Below are positions 6,345 to 8,348 of a DNA stretch of 8,348 nucleotides, in pieces. Position 1 is the first letter of the stretch, and the number at the start of each line of letters is the position of its first letter. The stretch is taken from the NCBI GenBank assembly GCA_946546075.1, contig CAMNNV010000046.1:1-8348 (forward strand), in the 5' to 3' direction. This DNA is from an uncultured Bacillota bacterium (GTDB lineage Bacteria; Bacillota; Clostridia; Peptostreptococcales; Anaerovoracaceae). The position numbers and the translations under genes are program-made. The notes under the pieces are model-generated. The model was not told the DNA's origin. It did not search any database and saw only the letters and a list, made by a program, of their open reading frames with translations.

Positions 6345-6350
6345 GAAAGG
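6345..6350 (+). promoter_or_regulatory. Ribosome binding site deciding the mutase start
   Basis: GAAAGG touches the ATG at 6351, leaving no spacing for it, but stands 9 nt before the in-frame ATG at 6360. This selects 6360 and the N-terminus MDYKERYD. Confidence 0.65.
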
Positions 6351-6359
6351 ATGACAGAT

Positions 6360-8048
6360 ATGGATTACAAAGAAAGATACGATATATGGCTCGAGAAACT
6401 GGACGTGGATGATCCTCTCCGGACAGAACTTCTGGCCATGGATGAGACAGAAATCGAAGAGAGTTTCTTCAAGGAACTCGGTTTCGGAACAGCCGGCCTT
6501 CGTGGCAAACTTGGCCCCGGAAGTGCCCGGATGAACGTGCTTACCGTGGGCAAGGCGACCCAGGGCATCGCAGACTACATCTGTTCCAAGGGACAGGAGG
6601 CGAAAGACAAAGGCGTCGTGATCGCCCACGATCCGCGGTATTTCTCAAAGGAATTCGCACAGCTTGCGGCTTGCATTTTCGCGGCGGCAGGGATCAAGGT
6701 CTACACCTTCCCTGACCTGAGACCGACTCCGCAGCTGGCCTACACCGTCCGCAAAGTCGGTGCCACGGCAGGTGTCAACATCACGGCCTCTCACAATCCG
6801 AAAGAGTACAACGGCTACAAAGTCTACTGGGACGACGGCTGCCAGGTGTCCTCTGAAGTGGCCGCCGAGATGACCGAAAAGATCAATGCTGTCGATATGT
6901 GGACAGGAGTTGTGACGGCGGATTTTGATGAGTCCGTTGCGTCCGGCCTGATCACGATCCTGGGGCCTGAATACGACAGGGATTATCTCGACAAAGTGGA
7001 GAGCCTCGCCATCCACGACGGCGACGAGCTGGATCTTAGTATACCCCTCGTCTACACACCGCTGAACGGCTGCGGCAACACGCCGTTCGCCCAGATGCTG
7101 GAGGACAGAGGATTCACAAACTGGCTCATCGTGCCGGAGCAGCAGCTGCCGGACCCTGCGTTCACGACAGTAGGATACCCGAACCCCGAAGACCCGAAAG
7201 CCTTCGCACTCAGCGAGAAATACGGGAAAGAAACAGGCGCGGAACTTTTGCTTGCTACGGACCCTGACGCGGACCGGTTCGCCATCGAGATCCGGGATGC
7301 CGACGGTGGCTACGTGCCGCTCAACGGCAACCAGACGGGATACCTTCTCGTGAATTACATACTGGAGGGCCGCAAAGAAGCGGGGACTCTGCCGACCAAA
7401 GGCGCCATCGTGAAATCCATCGTGACTTCCAGCCTTTCGCAGATCATGGCTGAGGCTTACGGCGTTACGATGTTCGAGACGCTGACGGGCTTCAAAAACA
7501 TCTGCGGCAAGATCCCGTATCTCCACGAGCACGGCTACACCTACCTGTTCGGATACGAGGAGTCCATCGGATACGCCGCCTGCGAGGACATCCGGGACAA
7601 AGACGGGATATCCGCCGGGATGCTGGTGGCCGAGGCCGCGGCCTACTACCGCAAGCAGGGCAAGAGCCTCTGGGATGTGCTGCAGGGTATCTATAAAAAG
7701 TACGGCTATTTCGCAGAGAACGGCACGAATCTGATCCTGGAGGGCGTCTCCGGGCTGGAGCGCATCGGACGGATGATGGTATGGTTCCGGGATCATATTC
7801 CTACCACTGTCGCAGGCGCAAAGGTGGTGCGGGTGATCGACTATCTGAACGGGTACGAAGATCTGCCGCCGCACAACGCACTCCGTCTTTTCCTCGATAA
7901 CGGCAGCTGGCTGGCCGTACGTCCGAGCGGGACAGAGCCAAAGATCAAGTTCTATTTCTACTCCTGCCAGGATTCGGCCGAGAAAGCCGAGGCTGTGAAT
8001 AACGCCATCCGCGACGAGATCGTAGGACTCGTGGAGACCGTTGAATAA
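6360..8048 (+). CDS. Phosphoglucomutase / phosphomannomutase (alpha-D-phosphohexomutase)
   Basis: Interconverts hexose 6-phosphate and hexose 1-phosphate in the cytoplasm, supplying glucose-1-P (or mannose-1-P) for nucleotide sugars, glycogen and envelope polymers. In the 562-residue product the four hallmark loops are present in order: the phosphoserine loop NITASHNP (catalytic S144), the metal loop ATDPDADRF (301-306), the sugar-specificity loop GYEESIGYAA (398-404) and the C-terminal phosphate-binding RPSGTEPKIKF (521-531). GTAGLRGKLGPG (43-54) is the N-terminal substrate-binding segment typical of the long Gram-positive and eukaryotic PGM2-like group (about 560-600 residues), so the length is normal and the protein complete. 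The GYEES form of the third loop goes with glucose-preferring members, though many act on mannose too. The gene is monocistronic, divergent from prs, ends in a strong hairpin, and is clearly GC-richer than the adhesin gene. Confidence 0.95.
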   Translation: MDYKERYDIWLEKLDVDDPLRTELLAMDETEIEESFFKELGFGTAGLRGKLGPGSARMNVLTVGKATQGIADYICSKGQEAKDKGVVIAHDPRYFSKEFAQLAACIFAAAGIKVYTFPDLRPTPQLAYTVRKVGATAGVNITASHNPKEYNGYKVYWDDGCQVSSEVAAEMTEKINAVDMWTGVVTADFDESVASGLITILGPEYDRDYLDKVESLAIHDGDELDLSIPLVYTPLNGCGNTPFAQMLEDRGFTNWLIVPEQQLPDPAFTTVGYPNPEDPKAFALSEKYGKETGAELLLATDPDADRFAIEIRDADGGYVPLNGNQTGYLLVNYILEGRKEAGTLPTKGAIVKSIVTSSLSQIMAEAYGVTMFETLTGFKNICGKIPYLHEHGYTYLFGYEESIGYAACEDIRDKDGISAGMLVAEAAAYYRKQGKSLWDVLQGIYKKYGYFAENGTNLILEGVSGLERIGRMMVWFRDHIPTTVAGAKVVRVIDYLNGYEDLPPHNALRLFLDNGSWLAVRPSGTEPKIKFYFYSCQDSAEKAEAVNNAIRDEIVGLVETVE

Positions 8049-8064
8049 ATCAGTGTATGTTAAA

Positions 8065-8090
8065 GGGGCGCCAAATGGTGCCCCCTTTTT
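8065..8090 (+). terminator. Rho-independent terminator of the mutase gene
   Basis: Stem GGGGCGCC (8065-8072) pairs with GGTGCCCC (8077-8084, one G-T pair) around an AAAT loop, followed by CTTTTT. It lies 16 nt after the stop codon. On the minus strand the stem is followed by only a short TTTAA, so it may also weakly stop the convergent gene. Confidence 0.88.
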
Positions 8091-8093
8091 ATA

Positions 8094-8348
8094 CTATTCG
8101 ATCTCATCATCCGCCATCTTTTTCGCGTGCTCCCGCAAGGCCTGAAGCTGCCTGCGCCTCATGGCCGGATTCGTTGCCATGAGTATAACTGCCTTCTTGG
8201 TCTTCACGGGACTTCCGCCGGATCGATTCGCCGTCCCGGTGTTTCCGGCGCCCTCGTTCCTCCCCATGCTCCTGGTCTTCCCGGTGTTTCCGGCTCCCGT
8301 GCTCCCGTTCTTCGCAGGGTCAGCCGCCTTCTTTCGACGCACCACCTT
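8094..8348 (-). CDS. 3' end of an unrecognised basic Gly/Asn/Thr-rich protein (partial)
   Basis: The frame is open from the right edge of the window to a TAG at 8094-8096, at least 84 codons. Two adjacent GTG codons (8340-8345) could be starts, but the frame continues to the edge, so this is more likely the C-terminal part of a longer gene. The visible part is a low-complexity Lys/Arg/Gly/Asn/Thr segment with GAGNTG twice, then a Lys/Arg-rich stretch (AVILMATNPAMRRRQL) and a predicted helical, charged tail ending ADDEIE. There is no membrane segment and no known motif. Codons are GC-rich like those of the mutase gene, and the stop sits just beyond the mutase terminator, as expected for convergent genes. 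I do not recognise a family, and coding status is likely rather than certain. Confidence 0.5.
   Translation of the reverse strand, partial: KVVRRKKAADPAKNGSTGAGNTGKTRSMGRNEGAGNTGTANRSGGSPVKTKKAVILMATNPAMRRRQLQALREHAKKMADDEIE
8234..8294. repeat. 16-bp direct repeat inside the partial minus-strand gene
   Basis: TCCCGGTGTTTCCGGC occurs at 8234-8249 and exactly again at 8279-8294, 45 bp (15 codons) apart and in the same frame. It encodes the repeated AGNTG of GAGNTG and suggests local duplication in a low-complexity linker. Confidence 0.7.

Noticed and set aside
6351..6353. ATG at 6351 as the mutase start
   Set aside because: The GAAAGG site touches this ATG; the ATG at 6360 has proper 9-nt spacing.
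6645..7874. Open frame of 409 codons on the minus strand inside the mutase gene
   Set aside because: Mirror of GC-rich mutase codons; its translation has no family features, and the plus-strand gene shows all catalytic loops.
1..8348. CRISPR array, tRNA/rRNA, insertion sequence, phage or toxin-antitoxin genes
   Set aside because: I read both strands and saw no regularly spaced repeats, cloverleaf, transposase or terminal inverted repeats, or typical small gene pairs.

Overview
The window looks like chromosomal DNA of a low-to-mid GC Gram-positive bacterium (Bacillota). Most likely it is a gut or oral anaerobe of the Clostridia. Three things point there: a long ribose-phosphate pyrophosphokinase with an SGES-type PRPP loop (a form I associate with Lachnospiraceae and relatives), a phospho-sugar mutase of about 560 residues, and a vWA/Cna-B multidomain surface adhesin. 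This placement is inference; no rRNA or other taxonomic marker is present.

Layout: (1) Positions 1-3767, minus strand: one uninterrupted reading frame of at least 1255 codons whose 3' end lies outside the window. It encodes a secreted surface adhesin: signal peptide, a von Willebrand A domain with an intact MIDAS and an inserted arm, a beta-rich middle region, then a row of predicted isopeptide-bonded domains (Cna-B-like, Spy0128/FctA-like, SpaA-like, Cna-B, and the start of another Cna-B). (2) 3768-3978: an AT-rich control region with a consensus -10, no recognisable -35, and two direct repeats 20 bp apart that resemble LytTR-regulator sites. (3) 3979-4698, minus: a LytTR response regulator with no kinase gene beside it. 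(4) 4699-4967: its promoter, a GC-rich island able to fold into small hairpins, and the prs terminator. (5) 4968-6122, minus: PRPP synthetase. (6) 6123-6359: a divergent promoter region with a 10-bp inverted repeat. (7) 6360-8048, plus: phosphoglucomutase/phosphomannomutase, closed by a strong hairpin terminator. (8) 8094-8348, minus: the 3' end of an unrecognised basic, Gly/Asn/Thr-rich protein.

How they may work together: prs and the phospho-sugar mutase are housekeeping genes of sugar-phosphate metabolism (ribose-5-P to PRPP for nucleotides; glucose-6-P/glucose-1-P for envelope sugars), divergently transcribed from separate promoters. The accessory part is the regulator-adhesin pair. The LytTR regulator gene lies directly upstream of, and on the same strand as, the adhesin gene, whose promoter has a good -10, a poor -35 and repeats where a LytTR activator would sit. 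I infer a self-contained surface-adhesin switch; it is the most interesting feature here. The sortase signal, sortase and sensor kinase are not visible in the window.
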